Source: Rhizobium phaseoli
GTDB taxonomy: Bacteria > Pseudomonadota > Alphaproteobacteria > Rhizobiales > Rhizobiaceae
DNA length: 64,000 nucleotides
Direction: 5' to 3'
Assembly: GCF_010668805.1 (NCBI RefSeq)
Contig: NZ_WUFT01000002.1
Location: 124,001 to 188,000 of the forward strand
Each line of letters starts with the position of its first letter. The stretch's first letter is position 1. Below, one piece after another: positions 8,203 through 16,386 of the stretch. Below the pieces are notes generated by a model. That model saw nothing but the letters and a program-made list of their open reading frames with translations. It was not told the DNA's origin and did not search any database. The translations under genes were made by a program, and so were the position numbers.

Positions 8203-9044
8203 CGTTCATCCTCCCCGAACGACAGCCACTCAGCGAGCAGCGAATTGACGATATCAGGCGCGGTCAGGTTCACCATATGACGATGACCCTCGACGATACG
8301 GGCCCAGCCCCGGGGCGCGAGCGCCGCCATTTGCGTCGCCATCAAAGGCGTCGAATTCGGATCATCGGACCCCGTCAGGAACAGGGCCGGACCAGCCACG
8401 TCTTTCCAACGATCGGCATAGGTCTCGTCTCCTCCGGCGAAGGCGGCGTAAGCGACAGCATACCCCTCCGGGTCGACGAGGTTGAGCCATTTCCGCGTCA
8501 ATTCACGTGCAACGACGCTATCGGGATCATCGCCGAACCAGCGAGCCAGGGGGCCTTCCTTGTCCACGCCCGTCATCGGAATGGCCGCGGCCCGCGCGAG
8601 GACCGCAGCCTTTGCCTGCGGGTCACGCCTGTAGACGCCGTTGAGGTAAGCCACACGGCTGATACGTTCGCCGAACGTTGCCGCCGCCCCTCCCGATACC
8701 AGCGCTCCCATCGAGTGGCCGGCAACATTCACCGTATCGATCGCCATCTCGTCGAGAAAGCGCCCGAGCCAGGCGACGAAATCCTCGAGGCGGCTGCCCG
8801 GCGGCAGTTTTGCGCTCTCGCCATGTCCCGGCATATCGACGGCGATGACGCGATGGCTGGCCGACAGGAACGCAATCTGCGGTGCCCAGGCCTCAAGCCG
8901 CATACCGACGCCATGAATGAGAATCAGCGGCTCGCCGCTGCCGGCCTCGTGATAGGCCGTTCCACCTGCCGTCTGCTTTCGGGGCAGGTGAGCGGCGGCG
9001 CTCTTTGCTGCAGCGGCGCCCGAGATCGATCCAGCTGTCAGCAT
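8199..9044 (-). CDS. Alpha/beta-fold hydrolase
   Basis: This hydrolase of about 281 residues has an oxyanion strand LILIHGVGM (about 40-48), nucleophile elbow VAGHSMGAL with Ser111, an acid probably in GSDDPNS and a catalytic His in GHRHMVN near the C terminus. The start at ATG 9044 is supported by GGGAAGG upstream; an in-frame ATG at 9095 would overlap the preceding gene. It is 16 bases downstream of the DUF1185 gene and overlaps the flavin reductase gene by 4 bases. It probably hydrolyses an ester, amide or C-C bond made by oxygenation, for example a ring-opened intermediate. The substrate is not visible. Confidence 0.88.
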   Translation of the reverse strand: MLTAGSISGAAAAKSAAAHLPRKQTAGGTAYHEAGSGEPLILIHGVGMRLEAWAPQIAFLSASHRVIAVDMPGHGESAKLPPGSRLEDFVAWLGRFLDEMAIDTVNVAGHSMGALVSGGAAATFGERISRVAYLNGVYRRDPQAKAAVLARAAAIPMTGVDKEGPLARWFGDDPDSVVARELTRKWLNLVDPEGYAVAYAAFAGGDETYADRWKDVAGPALFLTGSDDPNSTPLMATQMAALAPRGWARIVEGHRHMVNLTAPDIVNSLLAEWLSFGEDER

Positions 9045-9060
9045 CTCAGCGCCTTCCCTT

Positions 9061-9663
9061 TCAAACGCCCGCGGGATTGGCGACGTCCTGCCCAAGATCT
9101 TTCAGATCCTGATAGCGGTCGCCAATGCGATGATGAGGACGCCCACCCACCGAGGCACCGAGCGCCACGACGATCTCGTCGGCGGCAGGCGCGTCGGGGA
9201 TCGAGGTCTGGATGGTCAGATAATGCGAGCGGCGGCCTTCGTCATTCTTGTCCATCAGCGGGATCATGATCGGCGCATTGGCAGGACCGCGCGTATTGCA
9301 GAAGGCAAGATAGGATTTGGCGCCGACGGCATGGCGATAAAAATTGCCGAAGCGCAGCGTGTGGATCAGCGCGGAGGCATGTTCGATCTCACCGTCGAGG
9401 CCGACGACGGCGGCCTTGCCATAGGCTTCGACGGCATCGCCGGAACCGACCGCATCGATGATCATCTTGGTCAGCAACTCGCCGAGAACCGGAGCGCCCG
9501 CATGGATTTCGGGCTTGAGGTCTTCGACAAAGCCCCGGCCCGCCCAGGGATTCTTCACGACCGCGAAGGCGGTAAACAGTTTCAGCGGCACCGCCGCGGC
9601 CTTGCCGCCTTCGATCAGCGTCGTTTCGATCTGCAGTCCCGTCTTGCGAATTTGAATGGCCAT
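9061..9663 (-). CDS. Amino acid synthesis family (DUF1185) protein, first gene of the catabolic operon
   Basis: This protein of about 200 residues starts at ATG 9663, preceded by GAGGTG. It begins MAIQIRKTGLQIETTLIEGG and has PWAGRGFVEDLKPEIHAGA, AVVGLDGEIEHASALIHTLR and SVGGRPHHRIGDRYQD. These are conserved features of the DUF1185 / amino acid synthesis family (PF06684 type), whose biochemical role is not established despite its name. Longer translation to 9864 would cross the operator palindrome and is unlikely. It is the promoter-proximal gene, so its dosage may be highest. Family members are often encoded beside luciferase-like monooxygenases and hydrolases. Confidence 0.85.
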   Translation of the reverse strand: MAIQIRKTGLQIETTLIEGGKAAAVPLKLFTAFAVVKNPWAGRGFVEDLKPEIHAGAPVLGELLTKMIIDAVGSGDAVEAYGKAAVVGLDGEIEHASALIHTLRFGNFYRHAVGAKSYLAFCNTRGPANAPIMIPLMDKNDEGRRSHYLTIQTSIPDAPAADEIVVALGASVGGRPHHRIGDRYQDLKDLGQDVANPAGV

Positions 9664-9686
9664 GAAACACCTCATCTCTCTATTTA

Positions 9687-9708
9687 GTATTATGGTATAC
9701 CATAATAC
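9687..9708. promoter_or_regulatory. Perfect 22-bp palindrome, probable GntR operator
   Basis: GTATTATGGTA is followed directly by its exact reverse complement TACCATAATAC, ending 24 bases before the start of the operon's first gene. The length and AT-rich symmetric form fit a dimeric GntR/FadR-type regulator, and gntR lies 450 bases upstream. The position near the start codon would let a bound repressor block the promoter. Binding is inferred. Confidence 0.8.
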
Positions 9709-9903
9709 ATGAGTGTCAACTTGGTTTCGGCGAAGACGCAATAAAGTCCGAGAAATCGCCAATGTGGCGCGCCACCGCCCGGAAGCGTCTTGTTCATTCA
9801 GTTTTTTGTCGAGAGCCGGGAGGCGCGACGGCGGCCCGCAGTGACGCGACACATCAGACTGCAAATATTACCCCGGCCCATATGATGCCGCCTTATATAT
9901 GAT

Positions 9904-9925
9904 GGATTATGGCATACCATCACAT
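9904..9925. promoter_or_regulatory. Degenerate second copy of the GntR-type operator
   Basis: GGATTATGGCA/TACCATCACAT shares the ATTATGGnATACCAT core with the perfect palindrome 217 bases away. It sits in the 448-bp gene-free stretch 9664-10111, between gntR and the catabolic operon, which otherwise shows no coding potential. It may permit DNA looping or cooperative binding. Symmetry is only about half, so it is weaker evidence than the perfect site. Confidence 0.5.
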
Positions 9926-10111
9926 CGAGCAAAGTTGGGTGTCAAGCTTGAAGTTTGAATTCCGCGGAACGTGATTGCGAATACGCAAGAGGCAGTCGAT
10001 GCGACAACGCCATGCTGGCCGTCTTTTAGTGAAGACAGATGCACACGAAGGGATGAACCAATTGGAGTAGTAGGGCGGCGACCGTCTTGAAAAACGCAGC
10101 GGCGCTGCGGC

Positions 10112-10807
10112 CTATTCGGCAGGCTTCTGCGCGGACAGCACCGCTTCGGCAATTGCGCTGGCGGCCGCGACATGATCCATCGCCGCCCGCTGGGCCCCCT
10201 CGCCGTCGCCGCGGCGGATGGCATCGATGATTTTCGACATCTGCATCGGCCCCTCGATGCCGCGCCGTTCCGTCTTGATCGTCATCGAGCGCAGGTGGTT
10301 TATGCGCACGGTGAGGAGGTTGACGACGCCCCAGGCGACATGCCTGTCGACCCTGGTGAACAGCGTTTGATAGAAGGAAGAGGTATTGGCAAGCACAACC
10401 GCCATATCTTGGTCGCGATAGCCGTTGCGGATTGCGGTCAGGGATTCCTCAAGCGCAGCGACGATCTCTGGGCTGCCGCGCTCCGCACACAGCCGCGCCG
10501 CCATGCCTTCGAGCGCACCACGGATCTCATAGATCTGTTTGGCTTCCTCGATATCCAACAGGGCGACGATTGGTCCCTTGTTCGGCAGATTGGCGACGAG
10601 CCCTTCCGATTCCAGATGTCGGAGAACCTCGCGCACGACCGTCCGGCTGACGCCGAGCTGGGCGCAGAGGTCGCGCTCGACAAGGCGGTCTCCGGGACGA
10701 AAGTATCCGTTGACGATGGCCTCGCGGACCTTATCGAGCGCCAATTCCCGCAATGTCTTCGCAGGACGCTCTACCCTGATTGTCGCGTCCTTCAGAGCAC
10801 CGCTCAT
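10112..10807 (-). CDS. GntR family transcriptional regulator (FCD/FadR subfamily)
   Basis: This 231-residue regulator has an N-terminal winged helix at about residues 17-85, with GYFRPGDRLVERDLCAQLGV and SRTVVREVLRHLESEGLV. An all-helical ligand-binding FCD domain follows (EIRGALEGMAARLCAERG onward). FCD-type GntR proteins usually repress catabolic operons and are released by the substrate or an intermediate. It lies immediately upstream of the monooxygenase operon on the same strand. ATTATGGnnTACC elements lie in front of both itself and that operon, so it probably controls both. The effector is unknown. Confidence 0.92.
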   Translation of the reverse strand: MSGALKDATIRVERPAKTLRELALDKVREAIVNGYFRPGDRLVERDLCAQLGVSRTVVREVLRHLESEGLVANLPNKGPIVALLDIEEAKQIYEIRGALEGMAARLCAERGSPEIVAALEESLTAIRNGYRDQDMAVVLANTSSFYQTLFTRVDRHVAWGVVNLLTVRINHLRSMTIKTERRGIEGPMQMSKIIDAIRRGDGEGAQRAAMDHVAAASAIAEAVLSAQKPAE

Positions 10808-10874
10808 GCTGTACCTCAGTGTTGGATTGACGTCGCACGCTCAAGTTCCGGTGCGGCAGCCGAATTCAGGAATC

Positions 10875-10895
10875 GTATTATGGCCTACCGAATAC
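10875..10895. promoter_or_regulatory. Operator-like element upstream of gntR
   Basis: GTATTATGGCCTACCGAATAC repeats the ATTATGG...TACC core of the perfect operator 68 bases before the gntR start codon. The outer GTATT/AATAC arms are exact complements. This suggests autoregulation. The site is one base shorter than the perfect palindrome, so the match is approximate. Confidence 0.5.
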
Positions 10896-10952
10896 TGTAG
10901 CGGTCGGCGGCGAGCAATTCAACAGCACCGTGTCGATCTGCAGATCGTCAGC

Positions 10953-12323
10953 CTATACGTCGGAATTGGGTCTTGCCCTGACGATCTCTTCGGCCACCGC
11001 CTTCGCCTGCACCCGGATATCGGGGACGGCGGTGATCTCCCAGAATTGCCCCGCGGTCAAGGCGCCGACGGCAAACAGCCGAGCGGGCGAGATCCGAGAC
11101 GGAGCCATCACCTCGGAAGCCGCATCCACCAGGATGTCAAGCCCAAGGGGATCGGGAACGATCAGTTGAAGCCGGCTCATTTCCTTTAAAAGCGGCGAAT
11201 GGCTGATCCCGGCGCGCTCCATACCCGTGCAGTTGACCAGCCAGTCCGCCCTGATCTCGGCGATCTCACGCTTGGCTCGGACCCTGTAGCCGGCGGCGAG
11301 CCCATCTTCCCAGGCGTCGAGCGTTCTCAGGAAGCCTGCATGGAAGCGAACGGTTCCTTCCAAAACCAGTTTCTCGAACCCGGCGAACACCTCGGGCGCG
11401 ACCCGGTGACGGTGGATGTTCCACCAGGGAAGCGCATGCCGCAGGAAACGCGCCCGCTCCTCGCTCGAAAGCCGCTGCCAGAGAGCCTGCGTGACCGGCC
11501 TCAGGCCGTCCATCACGCTCCGCCAGTCGGCGGCGCCCCTTCTCTTTTCCCGCAAGGCTTTTAAGATACCGCTGACCGTAGCGGGAAGTGTGTGAACGTC
11601 GATCGGCAGAGCCGCCGGCGGCGTCCTCGCATGGCCGAGCGGCGCCAAGCCGCGCCGCGAAAGCACGTCGATCCTGCCTTTATGGCCACGGGCGCGAAGT
11701 GCCAGAACCTGGTCGATCATCGTCAGGCCGGAGCCGAGGATGCAGACCGCATCGGACGGTGCGACGCGCCTCAGCCACGAGAGCCGCCACGGGTTCTCGA
11801 TGATCCGCGATCGCAGAGATGATGGGACGCCAGCCGGATCGACCGGGAGGTTGGCATTACCGACGCCAAGGCACAACACGACATTCTTCCCGGCAATCTC
11901 GTCGCCGTTGTCGAGTTGGAAGGCGAGCGTCGTCTTATAGTGTTCCACGCATCCCGCCGCCTTGGCCTTGATGAAATCAACCCGGCAACGGCCGTCCCGC
12001 TTTCGAAGCAGCCCCGCAAGCGTATCCCTGACATAAAGACCGTAGTCGCCGCGCGAGGCGAAATCGCCTGCCTGCAGCTGGCGTCCATGGGCTTTCAGCC
12101 AGTCGACGAAATCGTCGGGATGATGGGGCAGCAGGCTCATGCGGCCTGCCGGCACATTGAGGCGATGGAGATAGAGCTCCGTCCTATATGCCGTTCCACG
12201 TCCGAAACCGGGATCGTCGCCGACGACGGCGATCTTCGCCGAAGCGGGAAGCTGCTCGATGAGATTGCAGGTCACAGCGATCGCTGAAAAACCGGAACCG
12301 ACCACGATCACATCGTATATCAA
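10953..12323 (-). CDS. FAD/NAD(P)-binding protein (FAD_NAD_binding_9 / HcaR-like flavoprotein)
   Basis: This 456-residue predicted flavoprotein begins MIYDVIVVGSGFSAIAVTCN, with the dinucleotide motif GxGxxA at about 9-14. It has a second nucleotide-binding signature CILGSGLTMIDQVLALRARG and a late VNCTGMER...FAVGALTAGQFWEIT stretch typical of this oxidoreductase group. Family members are poorly characterised and act as NAD(P)H-dependent flavin oxidoreductases or monooxygenases. It is divergent from the sulfonate-type ABC operon across a 201-bp region, so it may belong to the same sulfur regulon. Stop and start do not overlap with gntR, and it has its own upstream region. Confidence 0.82.
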   Translation of the reverse strand: MIYDVIVVGSGFSAIAVTCNLIEQLPASAKIAVVGDDPGFGRGTAYRTELYLHRLNVPAGRMSLLPHHPDDFVDWLKAHGRQLQAGDFASRGDYGLYVRDTLAGLLRKRDGRCRVDFIKAKAAGCVEHYKTTLAFQLDNGDEIAGKNVVLCLGVGNANLPVDPAGVPSSLRSRIIENPWRLSWLRRVAPSDAVCILGSGLTMIDQVLALRARGHKGRIDVLSRRGLAPLGHARTPPAALPIDVHTLPATVSGILKALREKRRGAADWRSVMDGLRPVTQALWQRLSSEERARFLRHALPWWNIHRHRVAPEVFAGFEKLVLEGTVRFHAGFLRTLDAWEDGLAAGYRVRAKREIAEIRADWLVNCTGMERAGISHSPLLKEMSRLQLIVPDPLGLDILVDAASEVMAPSRISPARLFAVGALTAGQFWEITAVPDIRVQAKAVAEEIVRARPNSDV

Positions 12324-12524
12324 CGCATTCTCCCTGAAGCTGCGAAACGCCGGTTCTTATCGCTCACCCGCCCGGGGATGGCTCAAGCGGCAGAATCACG
12401 AAAACAATTATCCCTATAGTCTATAAATATAGTTTGTTATTTCTCCCGCCAGCCCCTCCGCAACCGTTACCCTTTTAAAGGTGAGATCAAGGGGCCGGCT
12501 GGCCCTTAAACAAAGGGGCTTAGG

Positions 12525-13538
12525 ATGAATTTCAGAAATTTGGTTGCCGCAATCGCCATCGGCGTCGGTACTCTTGCAACGGCAATTGCTGCTGAAGCGG
12601 CGGACAAGAAGGTTGTCGTCGGCTATCAAACCGACGCCCTGCCGTCTTCGGCGGCGATCGCCAACGGCGAATTCGCTAAGGACACCGGTTACAATATCGA
12701 TTTCCGCAGGTTCAATTCCGGCGCCGAAATCTTTGCAGCCATCGCCTCGGGCGACGTTCAGGTCGGTTATGTCGGCTCCAGCCCGTTTGCGGCTGCAGTA
12801 TCGCGCGGGCTGGAGGTCAAGGCCTTCTACCTCGCCTCCATTTCCGGCATCGACGAGGCTCTCGTGGTCCGCAACGGCTCGGGCATCGAGAGCCTGAACG
12901 ACCTGAAAGGCAAGAAGCTTGCCGCCGCGCCTGTTTCCACCGACCACTACCAGCTGCTGGCGCTCGTCAAATCCCTGGGCCTGACCGAAAAGGACGTGCA
13001 GGTCTTCGCAATCCCTCAGCCCGAAATCGTCGCGAGCTATAATCGCGGCGATATCGATGGCGGTTTCGTCTGGGATCCGGCGCTGACCGAACTCAAGAAG
13101 AACGGCAAGGTTCTTGTGACCTCCAAGGACGTGGCGGACAAGGGTGCACCGACGTTCTCCGCCTGGGTCGCCACCTCGAAGTTCGCGACCGATAATCCGG
13201 AATTCCTGAAGGGATTCGCCTCGGTCATCAACAAGTACTACGCGTCCTTCGCCTCGGACAAAGCCGCCTGGGGTCCTGATAGCGACAACGCCAAGTCGCT
13301 CTCCAAACTTCTCGGCGGAACGGCCGAGCAGCAGGCCTCGGCCTTGAAGAACCTGACGCTGCTGACGCCCGAGGTCCAGGCATCGGATGCCTGGCTCGGC
13401 GGCGGCGAAAAGGCGGGTGCTGCCAAGATCCTCCAGGACACCGCATCGTTCCTGAAGGGCCAGGGCAAGGTGTCCGACGTGCTGGCAAATTACGGCGCCT
13501 TCGTCACCGCAGACGCGCTTACCAGCGTCAGCAACTGA
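12525..13538 (+). CDS. tauA: Taurine/aliphatic sulfonate ABC transporter binding protein (TauA-like)
   Basis: This 337-residue periplasmic protein has a Sec signal in the first 26 residues (ending AIAAEA), then KKVVVGYQTDALPSSAAIAN. Lobe features GAEIFAAIASGDVQVGYVGS and AAPVSTDHYQLLALVKSLGL match TauA/SsuA/NrtA proteins. It captures a sulfonate, most likely taurine, and delivers it to the permease and ATPase encoded next. A 14-bp hairpin follows its stop codon. The symbol is by family resemblance; SsuA-like or related specificities cannot be excluded. No TauD dioxygenase is in the window, so the intracellular fate is probably flavin-dependent cleavage or oxidation elsewhere. Confidence 0.88.
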   Translation: MNFRNLVAAIAIGVGTLATAIAAEAADKKVVVGYQTDALPSSAAIANGEFAKDTGYNIDFRRFNSGAEIFAAIASGDVQVGYVGSSPFAAAVSRGLEVKAFYLASISGIDEALVVRNGSGIESLNDLKGKKLAAAPVSTDHYQLLALVKSLGLTEKDVQVFAIPQPEIVASYNRGDIDGGFVWDPALTELKKNGKVLVTSKDVADKGAPTFSAWVATSKFATDNPEFLKGFASVINKYYASFASDKAAWGPDSDNAKSLSKLLGGTAEQQASALKNLTLLTPEVQASDAWLGGGEKAGAAKILQDTASFLKGQGKVSDVLANYGAFVTADALTSVSN

Positions 13539-13546
13539 TCCTCCCC

Positions 13547-13578
13547 GATGCCGGCGCGACTGTTGTCGCGCCGGCATC
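13547..13578 (+). other. Perfect 14-bp stem-loop between tauA- and tauB-like genes
   Basis: GATGCCGGCGCGAC (13547-13560), loop TGTT, then GTCGCGCCGGCATC (13565-13578) is an exact inverted repeat 8 bases after the tauA-like stop. No poly-U run follows, so it probably protects the binding-protein mRNA or causes partial termination. It also argues against an upstream ATG at 13548 for the ATPase. Confidence 0.75.
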
Positions 13579-13595
13579 GAACTTATGAGCGGACC

Positions 13596-14384
13596 ATGCT
13601 TAAAGTCGATCACGCCAGCGTTTTCTTCGCAGCCCGCGACGGGCGGACCGTCCACGCGCTCGATCGCGTTTCCTTCGATATCCCCGAACGCGGTTTCGTC
13701 GTCGCGCTCGGCGCCTCGGGATGCGGAAAATCAACCCTTCTCAACGCGATTGCCGGTTTCCTTCCGCTTTCCGATGGCCGGATCACGCTCGATGGCCGCG
13801 CGGTCGAAAGGCCGGGCGCCGATCGCGGCGTCGTCTTTCAGAAAGATGCGCTGCTGCCCTGGAAATCGGTGGCCGACAACGTCGCCCTCGGCCTGAAATT
13901 CGCCGGCGTCAACCGCAAGGAGCGGCGAGTGCGCGCGCTCGAACTGCTGCGGCTCGTCGGCCTTGCCGAATTCGCCGGCGCCTTTCCCTACGAGCTGTCG
14001 GGCGGCATGCGCCAGCGGGTCGGCATCGCCCGCGCGCTCGCAACAAATCCCGACATCCTGCTGATGGACGAGCCGTTCGGTGCGCTTGACAGCCTGACCC
14101 GCGAGCAGATGCAGGAACTGCTGGTTTCCATCTGGAGCAAGACGGCAAAGAAGGTTTTCTTCATCACCCATTCGATCGAAGAGGCCCTGTTTCTCGGCAC
14201 GCAGGTCCTGGTCATGTCGCCTCGGCCGGGGCGCGTCGTCGCTCGCTTCGATCTCGACTTCATCCGCCGCTTCGCCGAAACCGGCGATGCCCGGTCGATC
14301 AAGGCGTCGCCGCAATTTGCCGAGCTGCGCGACGAGATCCGCGCCATTCTCCATAGCAGCGAAGATTTGAGGAGCGCCGCATGA
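13596..14384 (+). CDS. tauB: Taurine/sulfonate ABC transporter ATP-binding protein
   Basis: This cytoplasmic ATPase has about 262 residues from ATG 13596, with Walker [10 protein letters not shown], signature [15 protein letters not shown], Walker [13 protein letters not shown] and H-loop [10 protein letters not shown]. The GGMRQR signature and MDEPFGALD are characteristic of the TauB/SsuB/NrtD group. A longer frame from 13548 would run through the hairpin and has no family support. The stop overlaps the permease start by 4 bases (ATGA). It powers sulfonate uptake. The taurine-versus-alkanesulfonate choice is not resolvable by eye. Confidence 0.91.
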   Translation: MLKVDHASVFFAARDGRTVHALDRVSFDIPERGFVVALGASGCGKSTLLNAIAGFLPLSDGRITLDGRAVERPGADRGVVFQKDALLPWKSVADNVALGLKFAGVNRKERRVRALELLRLVGLAEFAGAFPYELSGGMRQRVGIARALATNPDILLMDEPFGALDSLTREQMQELLVSIWSKTAKKVFFITHSIEEALFLGTQVLVMSPRPGRVVARFDLDFIRRFAETGDARSIKASPQFAELRDEIRAILHSSEDLRSAA

Positions 14385-15235
14385 GCGATATAGTCCAAAC
14401 ATCGCCGGTTGCAGCACAGAGAGAGGACCGCCAGATCAAGCTGGTGAAAATGGCGAGCTTCGGCGCCGGCGAAAAATCGACGGTGGTGATCAGCATTGCC
14501 ACCGCCTTGGCGATAGTGCTGCTGTGGTGGCTCGTCTCGGCGATCGGCCTCGTGCCACACCTGTTCCTGCCGCGTCCGGATGAGGTGCTGACTCAGATCG
14601 GTGTCATCTATCGCGACGGTTATGCCGGCGCGTCGCTCTCCGAACATGTCTTTGCAAGCCTATTCCGCATCGTGGTCGCAGCCCTCATCGCCATCTCCGC
14701 CGCCATTCCGCTCGGATTGCTGATGGGCCTGAACCGTTGGGCGAAAGGGGTGCTCGACGCGCCGATCGAGTTCTACTGGCCGCTTCCGCCCCTCTCCTAC
14801 TTGCCGCTGATGATCATCTGGCTCGGCATCGGCGAGACGTCGAAGATCACGCTGCTGGTGCTGGCGATGTTTGCGCCGATCTGCCTCTCGGCTCAGGCGG
14901 GTGTTCGTTCGCTGCCGATCGAGCGCGTCAATGCCGCCCGTTCGCTGGGCGCGAGCCGGCTGCAGCTCTTCATCGATATCGTCCTGCCGTCCGCGCTGCC
15001 GGAGATCCTCACCGGCATCCGCATTGCGCTTGGCATCGGCTGGGGCACGCTGGTTGCGGCCGAATTGATCGCCTCGACGCGCGGGATCGGTTTCATGATC
15101 ATGTCGGCGTCGCAGTTCCTGGCAACCGACGTCGTCTTCGTCGGCATCGGTATCATCGCGATCTGCGCCTTCACCTTCTCGGCCGCCATTCGTTTTCTGG
15201 AGACTTACCTTGTGCCCTGGAAAGGCAAGCTCTGA
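14381..15235 (+). CDS. tauC: Taurine/sulfonate ABC transporter permease
   Basis: This 284-residue inner-membrane permease has a first helix at about 35-55 ([20 protein letters not shown]) and the BPD_transp_1 region with [16 protein letters not shown]. The coupling motif near [15 protein letters not shown] and the terminal arrangement [20 protein letters not shown] are classic for TauC/SsuC proteins. It completes a one-SBP, one-ATPase, one-permease importer. It overlaps the ATPase gene and is followed by a probable bidirectional terminator before the convergent ChaC gene. Confidence 0.9.
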   Translation: MSDIVQTSPVAAQREDRQIKLVKMASFGAGEKSTVVISIATALAIVLLWWLVSAIGLVPHLFLPRPDEVLTQIGVIYRDGYAGASLSEHVFASLFRIVVAALIAISAAIPLGLLMGLNRWAKGVLDAPIEFYWPLPPLSYLPLMIIWLGIGETSKITLLVLAMFAPICLSAQAGVRSLPIERVNAARSLGASRLQLFIDIVLPSALPEILTGIRIALGIGWGTLVAAELIASTRGIGFMIMSASQFLATDVVFVGIGIIAICAFTFSAAIRFLETYLVPWKGKL

Positions 15236-15262
15236 GGGAATGGGCCAGTGCAAAACGTCAAA

Positions 15263-15291
15263 GCGCCGCGGGTCTGAAAAGACGCGCAGCG
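15263..15291. terminator. Bidirectional terminator-like hairpin between convergent genes
   Basis: GCGCCGCGGGTCT-GAAA-AGACGCGCAGCG folds into a GC-rich stem with one bulge, in the 57-bp space between the tauC-like and chaC genes, which converge. It resembles the GC-hairpin remnants common in rhizobial intergenic regions. Termination activity is inferred from position. Confidence 0.5.
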
Positions 15292-15292
15292 A

Positions 15293-16063
15293 TTAACAAC
15301 TTTGCGTGACCCCGTTGAAGCCATGTATCGACAGGAGTTCGGCTGCGACGAGCTCCTGAAGCCGCCACAAATTGCGATCACGGATGCCGCGTTCTTCCAG
15401 ATGCTTCACCGTCAGATAGAGATATTCGGCGCAGGAGCCCATGTGTCCGCAGGCCCTGGCAAGCACGCGCGCCACCGCCTCCAACGGCAATTTGCGGGAA
15501 ACGCGCTCTCCCTTCGGCCCGGCCCAGAAGACCAGCGCGCGCACGAAGCCGTGTGCGGTCTCGACAGGAATCCACCGAACCGTCGCGGCATCTTCGATCG
15601 TGCCGACCTCACGGCGGATCAACCGTCGAATCTGGCCAAGGCGATCATCATCGGTAAGCCTGAAGAGGATACCGTTGCACCGTCCGCCGCGATCAAGAGC
15701 CATCATGAGACCAGGTTGGGTTCGCGTTCCCCGCCAGCGGGTCATCTTCAGGCAGAAGGACCGATGCCAGCCTCTTGCTGCGCCCCGCTGCCATTCGACG
15801 GCATCGAAGTCCGGCTTCCAAATCAATGATCCATAGGCGAAAACCCAAAGCGGCGCGCCGTCGGATTCATCGAGAAGCCGCATGGCGAATAGCTCCAGCT
15901 CCGCCTCGGTAAGCGGTGTCCGGTGCGGCTCGGGGCCGCGGTCGAGCTCAGGGCGGAGGCTGAGCGACACCAGTTCGTCCGTAAGAGCCATCCTAGTCGG
16001 GCCGAACATCCGAACCCCGCTTCGCCGGATCGTCACCTGCTTATGCTCCGCGATATCGGTCAC
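15293..16063 (-). CDS. chaC: Glutathione-specific gamma-glutamylcyclotransferase (ChaC family)
   Basis: This protein of about 256 residues has the signature WVFAYGSLIWKPDFD at about 84-98, whose YGSL loop binds the gamma-glutamyl group. A CHxxSR-type WHRSFCLKM and PGLMMALDRGGRCNGILFR follow, all characteristic of ChaC. ChaC cleaves cytosolic glutathione to 5-oxoproline and Cys-Gly, releasing cysteine sulfur. This fits the surrounding sulfur-scavenging genes. It begins with GTG three bases after the stop of the 102-residue gene upstream, so it is probably the last gene of the FMN-reductase operon. A later internal ATG is possible but would shorten the N terminus. Confidence 0.88.
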   Translation of the reverse strand: MTDIAEHKQVTIRRSGVRMFGPTRMALTDELVSLSLRPELDRGPEPHRTPLTEAELELFAMRLLDESDGAPLWVFAYGSLIWKPDFDAVEWQRGAARGWHRSFCLKMTRWRGTRTQPGLMMALDRGGRCNGILFRLTDDDRLGQIRRLIRREVGTIEDAATVRWIPVETAHGFVRALVFWAGPKGERVSRKLPLEAVARVLARACGHMGSCAEYLYLTVKHLEERGIRDRNLWRLQELVAAELLSIHGFNGVTQSC

Positions 16064-16066
16064 GTT

Positions 16067-16375
16067 TCAATGCACCGTACATCCGGCCGCGTCGGTCTGG
16101 CGCCGCTCCAGGCTGCGGATCAGCACCGCGGCTTCCCTGACGATCGCCGCAAATGTCGGATCGTCGGCCTCGGCGATCCGGCCCGTCATGTCGCGGATAA
16201 TCGTCGTCAAATGGATGATCGAATGGCGATGCTGTGCCTCTTCCGGCCCGATTTCTGCATCGGCCATGGTGAGCAGCGTCTGCACCAGACGCTCCATGGT
16301 TTGCCGGCGCCTGCTTTTAGGGTCGCTATTCGGATCTTCGCTGAGGCGCAGGAATTCATCGACAATGTCGGACAT
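16067..16375 (-). CDS. Hypothetical protein, 102 residues, helical
   Basis: This is a small soluble protein starting MSDIVDEFLRLSEDPNS. It is rich in charged and hydrophobic residues with helical periodicity (LVQTLLTMADAEIGPEEA, HSIIHLTTIIRDMTGRIAEA) and has no signal or membrane segment. A GGAAGCGG ribosome site precedes ATG 16375. It sits between the RBBP9-like hydrolase and chaC genes with spacings of 11 and 3 bases, so cotranscription is likely. I do not recognise the family. A longer frame to 16768 would overlap the hydrolase gene and has no support. Confidence 0.65.
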   Translation of the reverse strand: MSDIVDEFLRLSEDPNSDPKSRRRQTMERLVQTLLTMADAEIGPEEAQHRHSIIHLTTIIRDMTGRIAEADDPTFAAIVREAAVLIRSLERRQTDAAGCTVH

Positions 16376-16386
16376 TCCGCTTCCAT

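Noticed and set aside
12414..13655. Minus-strand frame of 413 residues over the tauA-like gene
   Set aside because: The plus-strand gene has a signal peptide, ribosome site and clear family match; the minus frame has none.
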